This document shows, in pieces, positions 27,373 to 36,128 of a stretch of DNA of 64,000 nt. Origin of the DNA: Actinobacteria bacterium HGW-Actinobacteria-2 (GTDB lineage Bacteria; Actinomycetota; Actinomycetes; Propionibacteriales; Propionibacteriaceae); assembly GCA_002841335.1 (NCBI GenBank), contig PHEY01000001.1, forward strand, positions 434,964 to 498,963. The letters run 5' to 3'. Position 1 is the first letter of the stretch. Every line of letters starts with the position of its first letter. The position numbers were made by a program, and so were the translations under genes. The notes beneath the pieces were generated by a model that was given only the letters and a program-made list of their open reading frames with translations, was not told the DNA's origin and ran no database searches.

Positions 27373-28971
27373 TCAGGCCAGACTGACCAGATCGAGGTAG
27401 TCGGGGTTCCACAGATCCTCGTCGCCGTCGGGCAGCAACAGCACCCGATCAGGGTTCAAGGCGGTCACCGCACCCTCGTCGTGGGTCACCAGCACCACCG
27501 CGCCGGCATAGTCGCGAATCGCGGTCAGCACCTCGGCCCGGGACGCCGGATCGAGGTTGTTGGTCGGCTCGTCGAGCAGCAGCACATTGGCGGCGCTGAC
27601 CACCAGCATCGCCAGCGCGAGTCGGGTCTTCTCACCACCGGACAGCACCCGTGCGGGCTTCTCGACGTCGTCCCCGGTGAACATGAACGAACCCAGGATC
27701 CTACGTACCTCGGTCTCGTTCAGCTCGGGTGAGGCGGTGAGCATGTTCTCCAGTACCGTCCGGGCCACATCGATGGTCTCGTGCTCCTGGGCGTAGTAGC
27801 CCAGTCGCAGCCCGTGGCCGGGCAGCACCTTTCCGGTGTCGGACGGCTCGATCCCGGCCAACAGGCGCAGCAGCGTGGTCTTGCCGGCACCGTTCAGCCC
27901 GAGCACGACCACTTTGGAGCCCTTGTCGATGGCCAGATCCACCGCGGTGAAGACCTCCAGCGAGCCGTAGGACTTGCTCAGTTCCCTGGCCGTCAGCGGG
28001 GTCTTGCCGCATGGCGCCGGCTGCGGCAATCGAATCCGGGCGACCCGGTCGGCGGCCCGCTCGGCCTCCAGACCGGCCATCAGCTTCTCGGCGCGCTTGG
28101 CCATGTTCTGCGCGGCCACCGCCTTGGTGGCCTTGGCCCGCATCTTGTCGGCCTGGGCGAACAGCGCATCGGCCTTGCGTTCGGCGTTGGCTCGCTCGCG
28201 CTTGCGCCGCTTCTCGTCGGTTTCGCGCTGCAGCAGGTAGCGCTTCCAGTCCATGGCGTAGATGTCGAGTTCGGCCCGGTTGGCGTCGAGGTGGAAGACC
28301 TTGGTGACGGTCGCCTCCAACAGCCCCACATCGTGGGAGATCACGATCAGCCCGCCGTTGTAGCCCTGCAGGAAGCTGCGCAGCCACACGATCGAGTCGG
28401 CGTCCAGGTGGTTGGTCGGCTCGTCCAGCAACATCGTGTCGGCGCCGGAGAACAGGATCCGAGCCAGCTCCACGCGCCGCCGCTGACCGCCGGACAGCGT
28501 CCGCAGCGCTTGACCGAGCACCCGGTCAGGCAAGCCCAGGTTGGCCGCGATCCGGGCTGCTTCGGACTCGGCGGCGTACCCACCGGCCGCGGCCAGCTCA
28601 GCCTCGGCTCGGGCATAGGACGCCATCGCCTTCTCCAGGCCTTCGCCCTCCTCGGTGGCCATCGCCAGCGAGTAGGTCGACAGCCGACGCAGGATCTGGT
28701 CCAGGCCGCGGGCGGACAGGATCCGGTCCTTGGCCAACTGGTCCATGTCGCCGGTGCGGGGGTCCTGGGGCAGGTAGCCGATCAGACCGGTGCGGCTGAT
28801 CTGGCCCCCGGCCGGGAGTGATTCTCCGGCCAGAATGCGGGTCAGCGTGGTCTTGCCGGCACCGTTGCGTCCGACTAGCCCGATCTTGTCGCCGGCTGCG
28901 ACCTGAAAGGACACCGGGGACAGCAACAACCGGGCTCCGGCCCGGACTTCCACATCTTTGACTACCAACAT
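27373..28971 (-). CDS. ABC-F family ATPase (housekeeping type)
   Basis: 532 residues, two ABC domains without membrane helices. Domain 1: GRNGAGKTTL, LSGGQRRRVELARIL, MLLDEPTNHLD. Linker: Lys/Arg-rich coiled region about 240-310 (YLLQRETDEKRRKRERANAER). Domain 2: GLNGAGKTTLL, LSGGEKTRLALAMLV, LLLDEPTNNLD. It resembles the widely conserved actinobacterial ABC-F represented by Rv1473 and probably acts on the ribosome. It is not a duplicate of the ABC-F at 5664: linker and C-terminus differ clearly. The ATG at 28971 has TAACCT 9 nt upstream, so the leader is very short. Confidence 0.92.
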   Translation of the reverse strand: MLVVKDVEVRAGARLLLSPVSFQVAAGDKIGLVGRNGAGKTTLTRILAGESLPAGGQISRTGLIGYLPQDPRTGDMDQLAKDRILSARGLDQILRRLSTYSLAMATEEGEGLEKAMASYARAEAELAAAGGYAAESEAARIAANLGLPDRVLGQALRTLSGGQRRRVELARILFSGADTMLLDEPTNHLDADSIVWLRSFLQGYNGGLIVISHDVGLLEATVTKVFHLDANRAELDIYAMDWKRYLLQRETDEKRRKRERANAERKADALFAQADKMRAKATKAVAAQNMAKRAEKLMAGLEAERAADRVARIRLPQPAPCGKTPLTARELSKSYGSLEVFTAVDLAIDKGSKVVVLGLNGAGKTTLLRLLAGIEPSDTGKVLPGHGLRLGYYAQEHETIDVARTVLENMLTASPELNETEVRRILGSFMFTGDDVEKPARVLSGGEKTRLALAMLVVSAANVLLLDEPTNNLDPASRAEVLTAIRDYAGAVVLVTHDEGAVTALNPDRVLLLPDGDEDLWNPDYLDLVSLA

Positions 28972-29049
28972 CGCCGACCCAGGTTACCGGTTGCCGCGCG
29001 ACCGTTGCGCATCGGCGGGGTCAGCACCGCAGCGACAGCTCGGCCGCTG

Positions 29050-29274
29050 TTAGCTCGACGAGGGCGGACGTCCACGCCGCGGCAGCGGGCCGGCGTCCTT
29101 CGGAGCCCGTCCGGCATGCGCCAGGGCTTGTCGGAGCAGAAGCTCGATGTGGGCGTTCACCGAACGCAGGTCGTCGGCGGCCCAGCGAGTCAGCGCCTCA
29201 TGGACGGCAGGGTCGAGGCGAAGCAGGACGGACTTACGCTCCCGTCCTGCTTCGCCGGCGCTCGATTCGGCCAT
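29050..29274 (-). CDS. Small ribbon-helix-helix (Arc-like) DNA-binding protein
   Basis: 74 residues. The core [38 protein letters not shown] has the beta strand and two helices of the Arc/MetJ RHH fold, with a basic Pro-rich tail ([12 protein letters not shown]). It lies 3 bp behind the SPFH gene and is certainly co-transcribed with it. RHH proteins usually autoregulate; the AT-rich palindrome at the SPFH promoter is a natural operator. A perfect 15-bp inverted repeat falls inside its first 20 codons. No toxin-like neighbour is present, so an antitoxin role is not supported. Confidence 0.8.
   Translation of the reverse strand: MAESSAGEAGRERKSVLLRLDPAVHEALTRWAADDLRSVNAHIELLLRQALAHAGRAPKDAGPLPRRGRPPSSS
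29217..29256 (-). repeat. 15-bp perfect inverted repeat inside the RHH coding sequence
   Basis: Arms 29217-29231 and 29242-29256 are exact reverse complements with a 10-nt loop, lying about 19-58 nt into the RHH reading frame. Such a stem in the mRNA would hinder elongation or early translation, or could act as a processing site between SPFH and RHH. Confidence 0.75.
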
Positions 29275-29277
29275 GGC

Positions 29278-30243
29278 TCAGGTGTACAGCGATCCGGTGT
29301 TCACCACAGGTGCGACTTGTGCCGATCCGCACAGCACCACCAACAGATTCGACACCATGGCCGCCTTGCGCTCTTCGTCCATGTCGACCACGTGCTCGTC
29401 CTCGAGTTGCTGCAAGGCGCTGCGCACCATGCTCACCGCACCCTCGACGATCTTCTCCCGGGCTGCGATGACGGCCGCGGCCTGCTGGCGCTGCAGCATC
29501 GCGTGGGCGATCTCAGCGGCGTAGGCCAGGCTGGAGATCCGGGCCTCCACCACTTCCAGGCCGGCGATCGCGATCCGCGCGCCGACCTCGGTGGCCAGTT
29601 CGGCCGCGACCGCGTCGGTCGAGCCGCGCAGCGTCTCCTCACCAACCCCGGCATTGTCGTAGGGATGCGTGGACGCGACGTGTCGCAGAGCCGACTCGGA
29701 CTGCACCCGGACGAAGCCGTCGTAGTTCTCTACGGCGAAGACCGCTTTGGCGGTGTCGGTGACCTGCCAGACGATGATCGCGGCGATGTTCACCGGATTG
29801 CCGTCGGCGTCGTTGACCTTCAACTCGTTGGTCTCGAAGTTGCGCACCCGCACCGAGACTCGCTTCGGCAGGACCAGCGGCAGAGTCATTCGCAGACCGG
29901 TCTCGCGCACGGTGCCGACGTAACGACCGAACAGTCGCAACACGACGGTCTCCCCCGGGCTCACCACTCGAATGGTGGTGATCGCCAGGCTCAACACCAC
30001 CAGCGCCACCACAGCCAGGACGACCGGCCCGGTGGCGTCGCCGCCGGTCTCGTCGGCGCGCGCGGCCAACACGAACCCCGCAACCGAGGCCAGCCCGCTC
30101 ACCAACACCAGCAGCACTGCCCACAGCCCGTTCACGCCCCACGCTGGGCGCTCGGCGATCTTCACCTGAACGGGAACCCGCGCCGCAGCGCTGACCTCGC
30201 TCAGGTCGTCACGCGTGGAATCAACAGCAGACATGTCCATCAC
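29278..30243 (-). CDS. SPFH/band-7 domain membrane protein
   Basis: 321 residues. A cytoplasmic N-terminus (about 1-35), two hydrophobic helices (about 38-60 and 72-92), then an SPFH domain (about 92-270: VSPGETVVLRLFGRYVGTVRETGL, NFETNELKVNDADGNPVNI, EVVEARISSLAYAAEIAHAMLQRQQA) and a C-terminal coiled segment. It differs from the 20062 paraslipin in having two N-terminal helices and no NfeD partner; its partner is the RHH gene 3 bp downstream. GAGGGAG precedes the first start codons (30243, with in-frame ATGs close by). SPFH proteins scaffold membrane domains and modulate proteases; the specific role is unknown. Confidence 0.88.
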   Translation of the reverse strand: MMDMSAVDSTRDDLSEVSAAARVPVQVKIAERPAWGVNGLWAVLLVLVSGLASVAGFVLAARADETGGDATGPVVLAVVALVVLSLAITTIRVVSPGETVVLRLFGRYVGTVRETGLRMTLPLVLPKRVSVRVRNFETNELKVNDADGNPVNIAAIIVWQVTDTAKAVFAVENYDGFVRVQSESALRHVASTHPYDNAGVGEETLRGSTDAVAAELATEVGARIAIAGLEVVEARISSLAYAAEIAHAMLQRQQAAAVIAAREKIVEGAVSMVRSALQQLEDEHVVDMDEERKAAMVSNLLVVLCGSAQVAPVVNTGSLYT

Positions 30244-30249
30244 TCCCTC

Positions 30250-30283
30250 GGAAAAACTGATAGCAAATTGATATCACTTTTCC
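30250..30283. promoter_or_regulatory. AT-rich palindromic operator/promoter of SPFH-RHH
   Basis: A conspicuous AT-rich island with imperfect dyad symmetry: GGAAAA at 30250-30255 mirrors TTTTCC at 30278-30283. Inside lie TGATAGCA (30258-30265) and TGATATCA (30269-30276), 11 bp apart. On the minus strand TGCTATCAG resembles an extended -10. Spacing and symmetry suit binding of RHH dimers, most simply the product of the second gene. Confidence 0.6.
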
Positions 30284-30303
30284 GGAGGGTCGGCAAGCCT
30301 GCC

Positions 30304-30678
30304 TCAGACGTTGTAGCCGATCGCTCGCAGCTGTTCGCGGCCGTCTTCGGTGATCATCTCCAGGCTCCACGGCGGCAGCCAGACCCAGTTGATCGCCACC
30401 GAGTTCACCAGGCCTTCGAGGGCCAGTTGGGTGTGGTACTCGATCTGGTCGGTCAACGGGCACGTCGGCGAGGTCAGGGTCATGTCGATCACCGCATCGT
30501 TCCCGACGTCGATGGTCACCCCGTACACCAGGCCGAGATCGACCACGTTGACCCCCAACTCGGGATCGACGACATCCTTCATCGCCTCCAGCACGTCCTC
30601 TTCGGTCGGACGGGCGTTGGGCACGTCGCCGGGGAAGGTGTCGTTGACCAGATCAGAGGGTCGCACGGACTCGCTCAT
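30304..30678 (-). CDS. sufT: SufT/MIP18-type (DUF59) Fe-S assembly factor
   Basis: 124 residues with the DUF59 fold: EEDVLEAMKDVVDPELGVNVVDLGLVYGV, then MTLTSPTCPLTDQI containing the conserved TxxxCP Cys, and WVWLPPWSLEMITEDGREQLRAIGY. SufT assists maturation of Fe-S proteins. It is the last gene of the suf operon, one base after sufU, as in other actinobacteria. Confidence 0.93.
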   Translation of the reverse strand: MSESVRPSDLVNDTFPGDVPNARPTEEDVLEAMKDVVDPELGVNVVDLGLVYGVTIDVGNDAVIDMTLTSPTCPLTDQIEYHTQLALEGLVNSVAINWVWLPPWSLEMITEDGREQLRAIGYNV

Positions 30679-30679
30679 T

Positions 30680-31129
30680 TCATTCCTGCCCTTCTGCAGC
30701 CAAGGCCTGAGCTGCGGCGTCCTTGAACGCCGACCAGCCCAGCAGGGCGCATTTCACACGCGCCGGAAACTGGGAGACTCCCACGAAGGCCACCGCGTCC
30801 TCCAGGCGCTCCTCATCGGGCTCGTAGCGGCCCTGGGAGTGCATCATCTCGGTGAAGTCGGCCAGCAGACTCAGCGCCTCGGGCACGGTCTTGCCGATCA
30901 CCAGGTCGGTCATCACCGATGTGGACGCCTGCGAAATCGAGCAGCCCACCCCGGAGTAGGACACGTCGGTGATCCGATCGCCGTCCAGCGCCACCCGCAT
31001 CACCACCTCGTCTCCACAACTGGGGTTGACGTGGGTGACCTCGGCCCCGAACGGCTCGCGCAGCCCGGAGTGATGCTTGGCCTTGTAGTGATCCAGGATG
31101 ATCTCCTGGTACATCGCTTCGACGCTCAT
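30680..31129 (-). CDS. sufU: SufU-type Fe-S scaffold / sulfur-transfer protein
   Basis: 149 residues, NifU/IscU fold. Three conserved Cys are in NPSCGDE, GVGCSISQAS and RVKCALL, with the conserved Asp of CGDE; together they bind zinc and accept persulfide from SufS. The insertion between the second and third Cys is characteristic of SufU rather than IscU. Overlaps the sufS stop by 4 bp (ATGA). Confidence 0.95.
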   Translation of the reverse strand: MSVEAMYQEIILDHYKAKHHSGLREPFGAEVTHVNPSCGDEVVMRVALDGDRITDVSYSGVGCSISQASTSVMTDLVIGKTVPEALSLLADFTEMMHSQGRYEPDEERLEDAVAFVGVSQFPARVKCALLGWSAFKDAAAQALAAEGQE

Positions 31130-32391
31130 CGCTTTCCTCCGAAGAAGTTCGCCACATACACCAGCCCGTCAGCCAGCGCGTCCACCTCAGCGGTCGTGGT
31201 GTAGAGGTAGAGCGACGCACGGGTCGAGGCGACGATCCCCAAACGCTCGTGCAAGGGACGCGCGCAGTGGTGTCCACCGCGTACCGCGATCCCCCGCGAA
31301 TCCAGCAGCTGCATGATGTCGTGCGGGTGAATCTCTTCACCGTCAGCAGTGCTGAGGGTGAATGAAATGGCCCCGCTGCGATCCACCGGACGAGTGGGCC
31401 CCAGCAGCTTCAGCCCCGGCACGGCAGCGATTCGGGTCAACGCGTAGGCGGTGATCCGCTCCTCGTGCAAGGCGATGTTCTCGATCCCGATCTCATTGAG
31501 ATAGTCGATGGCCGCCCCCAGGCCGACCGCCTCGGCGATCGGCGGCGTGCCTGCCTCGAACCGATGCGGCGGGGTGGCGTAGGTCGAGCCGGTGAGCTTG
31601 ACCACATTGATCATCTCGCCACCACCCAGGAAGGGCGGCAGGTCGGCCAGCAGGTCATAGCGGCCCCACAGCACTCCGATGCCGGTCGGCCCGAGCATCT
31701 TGTGCCCGGTGAAGGAGACCAGATCGGCACCGAGCGCTTCAACTTTCACTCCGGCGTACGGAACGGCCTGGGCGGCGTCCACCACCATCACCGCACCGAC
31801 CGCGTGAGCCTGCGCGGCGATGTCGGCAACCGGATTGACCGTGCCGAGCACATTGGACACCGCCGTGATCGACACCACCTTCGTCCGCTCGTTGATCAGG
31901 TTCTCCGCTTCGGCCTTGGCCAGGTCGAGTCGGCCGTCGTCGGTGATGTCGAACCATCGCAGCACCGCTCCGGTGCGTTCGGCAGCCAACTGCCAGGGCA
32001 CGATGTTGGAGTGGTGCTCCATCACCGAGATCACGATCTCGTCCCCGGGCTGCAGCCGGCTGCCCAAGGTGTAGGCGGCCAGATTGAGCGCCTCGGAGGC
32101 GTTCTTGGTGAACACCACCTCCTCAGGGCCGGCCGCGCCGATGAAGGCCGCCACCTTGGCCCGAGCACCTTCGAACGCCGCAGTGGCCTCGCCGCCCAGG
32201 GTGTGCATCGCCCGAGCGACATTGGCGTTGTGAGCGCGGTAGTGGGCGTCGATCGCGTCGATCACCGCTGCCGGCTTCTGCGAGGTGTTCGCCGAATCGA
32301 GGTACACCAGCGGGACGTCTCCGATCTGGCGGGCCAGGATCGGAAAGTCCTCGCGAATGGCGGCTACGTCGTAGCCGGTGGTATCAGGCAT
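31126..32391 (-). CDS. sufS: Cysteine desulfurase SufS
   Basis: PLP-dependent class V enzyme that takes sulfur from cysteine for cluster assembly. 421 residues: VYLDSANTSQKPAAVIDA, VMEHHSNIVPWQ, the PLP lysine in SFTGHKMLGPTGIG and the persulfide Cys in GHHCARPLHERLG near the C-terminus. The ATG at 32391 overlaps the sufC end by 8 bp; the frame extends 30 codons into sufC without support. Confidence 0.96.
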   Translation of the reverse strand: MPDTTGYDVAAIREDFPILARQIGDVPLVYLDSANTSQKPAAVIDAIDAHYRAHNANVARAMHTLGGEATAAFEGARAKVAAFIGAAGPEEVVFTKNASEALNLAAYTLGSRLQPGDEIVISVMEHHSNIVPWQLAAERTGAVLRWFDITDDGRLDLAKAEAENLINERTKVVSITAVSNVLGTVNPVADIAAQAHAVGAVMVVDAAQAVPYAGVKVEALGADLVSFTGHKMLGPTGIGVLWGRYDLLADLPPFLGGGEMINVVKLTGSTYATPPHRFEAGTPPIAEAVGLGAAIDYLNEIGIENIALHEERITAYALTRIAAVPGLKLLGPTRPVDRSGAISFTLSTADGEEIHPHDIMQLLDSRGIAVRGGHHCARPLHERLGIVASTRASLYLYTTTAEVDALADGLVYVANFFGGKR

Positions 32392-33151
32392 TGGCCTTCG
32401 CGGCCTTGACGAAGCGGTCGTAGCCATCGACCTCGAGCCGGTCAGCCAGCTCCGCGCCGCCCTCTTCGACGATGTGGCCATCGACGAAGACGTGGACGAA
32501 GTCAGGCTTGATGTAGTTCAGGATCCGCGTGTAGTGGGTGATCAGCAGCACGCCGCGGTCGCCGTTCTCGGCGAACCGGTTGACGCCCTCGCTGACGATC
32601 CGCAGCGCATCGATGTCCAGGCCGGAGTCGGTCTCATCCAGGATCGCGAACTTCGGGTTGAGCAGTTCGAGCTGGGCGATCTCGTGACGCTTCTTCTCGC
32701 CACCGGAGAAGCCTTCGTTCAGCGACCGGGCCGCGAAGGTGCCGTCCAGTCCGACCTTGTCGAGGGCGACGTTGACGTCCTTGACCCAGGTACGTACGGC
32801 CGGAGCCTCGCCAGAAAGGGCGGTCTTGGCGGTGCGCAGGAAGTTGGCCACCGACACCCCGGGCACCTCAATCGGGTACTGCATGGCCAAGAACAGGCCG
32901 GCGCGGGCGCGCTCGTCCACACTCATGGTGGTCAGTTCGACACCGTCGAGGGTCACCGAACCGGACGTGATGGTGTATTTCGGGTGCCCGGCGATGGAGT
33001 AGGCCAGGGTGGACTTGCCCGACCCGTTGGGGCCCATGATGGCGTGCACCTCGCCGGAGGCGACGGTGAGATTCACGCCCTTGAGGATCTCCTTAGGACC
33101 GGACTCGGTCTGTACCTCGACGTGCAGTCCGCTGATGCGAAGTTCACTCAT
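32384..33151 (-). CDS. sufC: SufC ATPase of the SufBCD scaffold
   Basis: 255-residue ABC-type ATPase powering SufBCD. Walker A GPNGSGKSTLAYSI, the SufC-type signature FSGGEKKRHEIAQLE and Walker B FAILDETDSGLDIDALR (ILDETDSGLD is diagnostic for SufC). It lies 4 bp behind the Rieske gene. Confidence 0.97.
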   Translation of the reverse strand: MSELRISGLHVEVQTESGPKEILKGVNLTVASGEVHAIMGPNGSGKSTLAYSIAGHPKYTITSGSVTLDGVELTTMSVDERARAGLFLAMQYPIEVPGVSVANFLRTAKTALSGEAPAVRTWVKDVNVALDKVGLDGTFAARSLNEGFSGGEKKRHEIAQLELLNPKFAILDETDSGLDIDALRIVSEGVNRFAENGDRGVLLITHYTRILNYIKPDFVHVFVDGHIVEEGGAELADRLEVDGYDRFVKAAKANA

Positions 33152-33155
33152 GTCG

Positions 33156-33491
33156 TCAGTTCTCCTGGCTTGCGATCGGGTTGTCTTGGTCGATGTAGAT
33201 GTCGCCGGCTTCGATCCGGACGGGGTAGGTGGGCACCGGGGTCACCGCCGGCGGGTCGAGCGGCGCACCGCTGCGAAGGTCGAAACGTGTGCCGTGGGCC
33301 GCGCATTCCAGCGTGCAGCCCTCCACCCAGCCTTCACTGAGCGGTACGTCGGCGTGCGAGCACCGATCCCGGACGGCGAACAGACCGTCGGCGGTGTTCA
33401 CCACCGCGACCAGGTCCTTGCCGCCCAGATCCACCGAGATCACGGTGTCCATCGCGACGTCACTCAGCGCGCACGCGCGGGTGAAGCTCAT
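33156..33491 (-). CDS. Rieske-type [2Fe-2S] ferredoxin inside the suf operon
   Basis: 111 residues, NirD/ferredoxin-like Rieske domain without signal or membrane anchor. Cluster motifs are CSHADVPLSEG (CxH) and CAAHGTRFDL (CxxH). Overlaps sufD by 4 bp and precedes sufC by 4 bp, so it is an integral operon member. In several actinobacterial suf operons a similar gene sits at this place; an electron-donating role in cluster assembly is likely but not established. Confidence 0.92.
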   Translation of the reverse strand: MSFTRACALSDVAMDTVISVDLGGKDLVAVVNTADGLFAVRDRCSHADVPLSEGWVEGCTLECAAHGTRFDLRSGAPLDPPAVTPVPTYPVRIEAGDIYIDQDNPIASQEN

Positions 33492-34657
33492 GCGGTCACC
33501 TCTTCGGTCGCACCCACCAGGACCGCGAGTTCGGCTTCCACGGCCGCCATCAGTCGGGTCTCCACCTCGGGAACACCGATGCGACGGATGATGTCGGCGA
33601 AGAAGCCGTAGACCACCAGGCGGCGGGCCTCGTCCTCGGGGATGCCCCGGGAGCGCAGGTAGAACAGCTGCTCGTCGTCGAAGCGTCCGGTGGTCGAGGA
33701 GTGCCCGGCACCCTCGATCTCGCCGGTCTCGATCTCCAGGTTGGGCACCGAGTCGGCACGGCAGCCGTCGGTGAGCACCAGGTTCTTGTTGGTCTCGTAG
33801 GTGGTGATGCCTTCGGCGATCTTGCGGATCAGCACGTCACCGACCCACACCGAGTGCGCATCCTGACCCTGCAGCGCGCCGCGGTAGTCGACGTGGCTGA
33901 TGGTGTGCGGAGCGTTGTGGTCGACGAACATCCGGTGCTCGATGTGCTGACCGGCATCGACGAAGTAGACCCCGAACTGCTCCAGCGAACCTCCCGGACC
34001 GGCGAACCGAGCCGTTTCGGCCAGGCGGATCAGGTCGCCGCCGAGGCTGGCGGTGACCGTGCGAACCTGAGCGTCGCGCCCCACCGAGACCGCGTGATGT
34101 CCGCCGTGGACGGCATCGCCGGCCCAGTCGGCGATGGTCACGAAGGTCACCTTGGCGCCGCTTCCGACGACCAGGTCGGTCTTGTCGGCGAAGGTTGCGC
34201 TGCCGACGTAGCGGATCACGATGGTGGCCGAGGCGTTGGCGCCGACGGTGATGACCAGGTGTTCGGCCACCTCGCCGCCCAAGCCGGTGGCGGTGAGCAC
34301 GATCGGTTCGGTCAGCTCGGCGTTGTCGGCGATGGCCAACTGCACTCCCCCGGCCGAGTTGCGCGCAGCCAGGGCGGAGATCCGGTCGATCGGGGCCTCG
34401 ACGGCCAGCTCCCGGGCGCGGACGGCGCTGATCGGTTTCATGGTGACCCCGTCGGGCAGGACGTTGTCCCACTCCAGACCGGCACCGATTCGCTCAGCGT
34501 CCGACAACAGTGCGGCGAGCCGGCGCAGCGGGGTGAAGCGCCACACCTCCTCGCGTCCGGTCGGCATCGGGTGATCGGCCAGGTCCCAGGACGGGGTGGG
34601 GTGCAGATGGGAGACGACAGCCTCCACCGCTTCGGCCACATTAGGCACAGCAGTCAC
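33488..34657 (-). CDS. sufD: SufD subunit of the Fe-S scaffold complex
   Basis: 389 residues with the beta-helix repeat body of SufB/SufD. Visible are VWRFTPLRRLAALL at the N-terminus and the C-terminal block ETNKNLVLTDGCRADSVPNLEIETGEIEGAGHSSTTGRFDDEQLFYLRSRGI, with the conserved His of AGHSST. It pairs with SufB around two SufC. Located 31 bp after sufB. Confidence 0.95.
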   Translation of the reverse strand: MTAVPNVAEAVEAVVSHLHPTPSWDLADHPMPTGREEVWRFTPLRRLAALLSDAERIGAGLEWDNVLPDGVTMKPISAVRARELAVEAPIDRISALAARNSAGGVQLAIADNAELTEPIVLTATGLGGEVAEHLVITVGANASATIVIRYVGSATFADKTDLVVGSGAKVTFVTIADWAGDAVHGGHHAVSVGRDAQVRTVTASLGGDLIRLAETARFAGPGGSLEQFGVYFVDAGQHIEHRMFVDHNAPHTISHVDYRGALQGQDAHSVWVGDVLIRKIAEGITTYETNKNLVLTDGCRADSVPNLEIETGEIEGAGHSSTTGRFDDEQLFYLRSRGIPEDEARRLVVYGFFADIIRRIGVPEVETRLMAAVEAELAVLVGATEEVTA

Positions 34658-34688
34658 GTGTGATTCCCTCTCCGAGAAGCCGCGGGCG

Positions 34689-36128
34689 TCAGCCCACAGC
34701 CCCTTCCATCTGCAGTTCGATCAGGCGGTTGAGCTCCAAGGCGTACTCCATCGGCAACTCGCGGGCGATCGGCTCGATGAAGCCACGCACGATCATCGCC
34801 ATCGCCTCGTCCTCGCCCATGCCGCGGCTCATCAGGTAGAAGAGCTGGTCCTCGCTCACCTTCGACACGGTGGCTTCGTGAGCCATCGACACGTCATCGG
34901 TGCGAACGTCGACATAGGGGTAGGTGTCGGAGCGGGAGATGGTGTCGACCAGCAACGCGTCACACTTCACCGAGCTCGCCGAGTGATGGGCGCCTTCGGT
35001 GACCTGCACCAGACCGCGGTAGGACGAACGTCCACCGGAACGAGCCACCGACTTGGAGATGATCGAGCTGGACGTGTACGGCGCGGCGTGAACCATCTTC
35101 GAGCCGGCGTCCTGGTGCTGCCCCTCACCGGCGAAGGCGATGCTCAAGGTCTCGCCGCGAGCGTGCTCCCCCATCAGGTAGACCGCCGGGTACTTCATGG
35201 TCACCTTGGAGCCGATGTTGCCGTCGACCCATTCCATGGTGCCGCCGGCCTCGACGGTGGTCCGCTTGGTCACCAGGTTGTACACATTGGTCGACCAGTT
35301 CTGGATGGTGGTGTATCGAACGCGGGCGTTCTTCTTCACGATGATCTCGACCACCGCCGAGTGCAGCGAGTCCGAGGAGTAGATCGGCGCGGTGCAACCC
35401 TCGACGTAGTGGACGTAGGAACCCTCGTCGGCGATGATCAGCGTCCGTTCGAACTGGCCCATGTTCTCGGTGTTGATCCGGAAGTAGGCCTGCAGCGGGA
35501 TCGACACGTGCACGCCCTTCGGGACGTAGATGAACGAGCCACCCGACCACACTGCGGTGTTCAGTGCGGAGAACTTGTTGTCACCCAGGGGCACCACCGA
35601 CGTGAAGTACTCCTTGAAGATCTCCGGGTACTCCTTCAAGGCGGTGTCGGTGTCGAGGAAGATCACGCCTTGGCGCTCCAACTCCTCGTTGATCTTGTGG
35701 TAGACGACCTCGGACTCGTACTGAGCGGCCACCCCGGCGACCAATCGCGCCTTCTCCGCCTCGGGGATGCCGAGCCGGTCGTAGGTGCGTTTGATGTCAT
35801 CGGGCAGGTCGTCCCAGGTCTGGGCCTGCTTCTCGGTGGAGCGCACGAAGTACTTGATGTTGTCGAAGTCGATACCGCTCAAGTCGGCACCCCAAGTCGG
35901 CATCGGCTTGCGCTCGAACATCTTCAGCGCCTTCAGGCGCAGTTCCAGCATCCATTCCGGCTCGCTCTTCAGCGCCGAGATCCGTCGGACGACATCCTCG
36001 CTGAGGCCGCGCGTGGCGCTGGCGCCGGCAGCATCGGCATCGTGCCACCCGTACTGATAGGCGCCCAGGGCGGCCAGGTGCTCCTCCTGGGTCTGACCCA
36101 GGCCGGGTGCAGGTGTGGTGGTGGTCAT
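34689..36128 (-). CDS. sufB: SufB subunit of the Fe-S scaffold complex
   Basis: 479 residues. Family blocks: [89 protein letters not shown] (with the scaffold Cys) and [30 protein letters not shown] precedes the ATG at 36128, which overlaps the sufR stop by 4 bp. First structural gene of the suf operon. Confidence 0.97.
   Translation of the reverse strand: MTTTTPAPGLGQTQEEHLAALGAYQYGWHDADAAGASATRGLSEDVVRRISALKSEPEWMLELRLKALKMFERKPMPTWGADLSGIDFDNIKYFVRSTEKQAQTWDDLPDDIKRTYDRLGIPEAEKARLVAGVAAQYESEVVYHKINEELERQGVIFLDTDTALKEYPEIFKEYFTSVVPLGDNKFSALNTAVWSGGSFIYVPKGVHVSIPLQAYFRINTENMGQFERTLIIADEGSYVHYVEGCTAPIYSSDSLHSAVVEIIVKKNARVRYTTIQNWSTNVYNLVTKRTTVEAGGTMEWVDGNIGSKVTMKYPAVYLMGEHARGETLSIAFAGEGQHQDAGSKMVHAAPYTSSSIISKSVARSGGRSSYRGLVQVTEGAHHSASSVKCDALLVDTISRSDTYPYVDVRTDDVSMAHEATVSKVSEDQLFYLMSRGMGEDEAMAMIVRGFIEPIARELPMEYALELNRLIELQMEGAVG

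Noticed and set aside
27373-28971. Second ABC-F as a duplicate of the ABC-F at 5664
   Set aside because: Linkers, termini and ATPase motifs differ throughout; they are separate subfamilies, not a recent duplication.
29050-29274. RHH gene as antitoxin of a toxin-antitoxin pair
   Set aside because: No small toxin-like gene adjoins; the partner is a 321-residue SPFH membrane protein.
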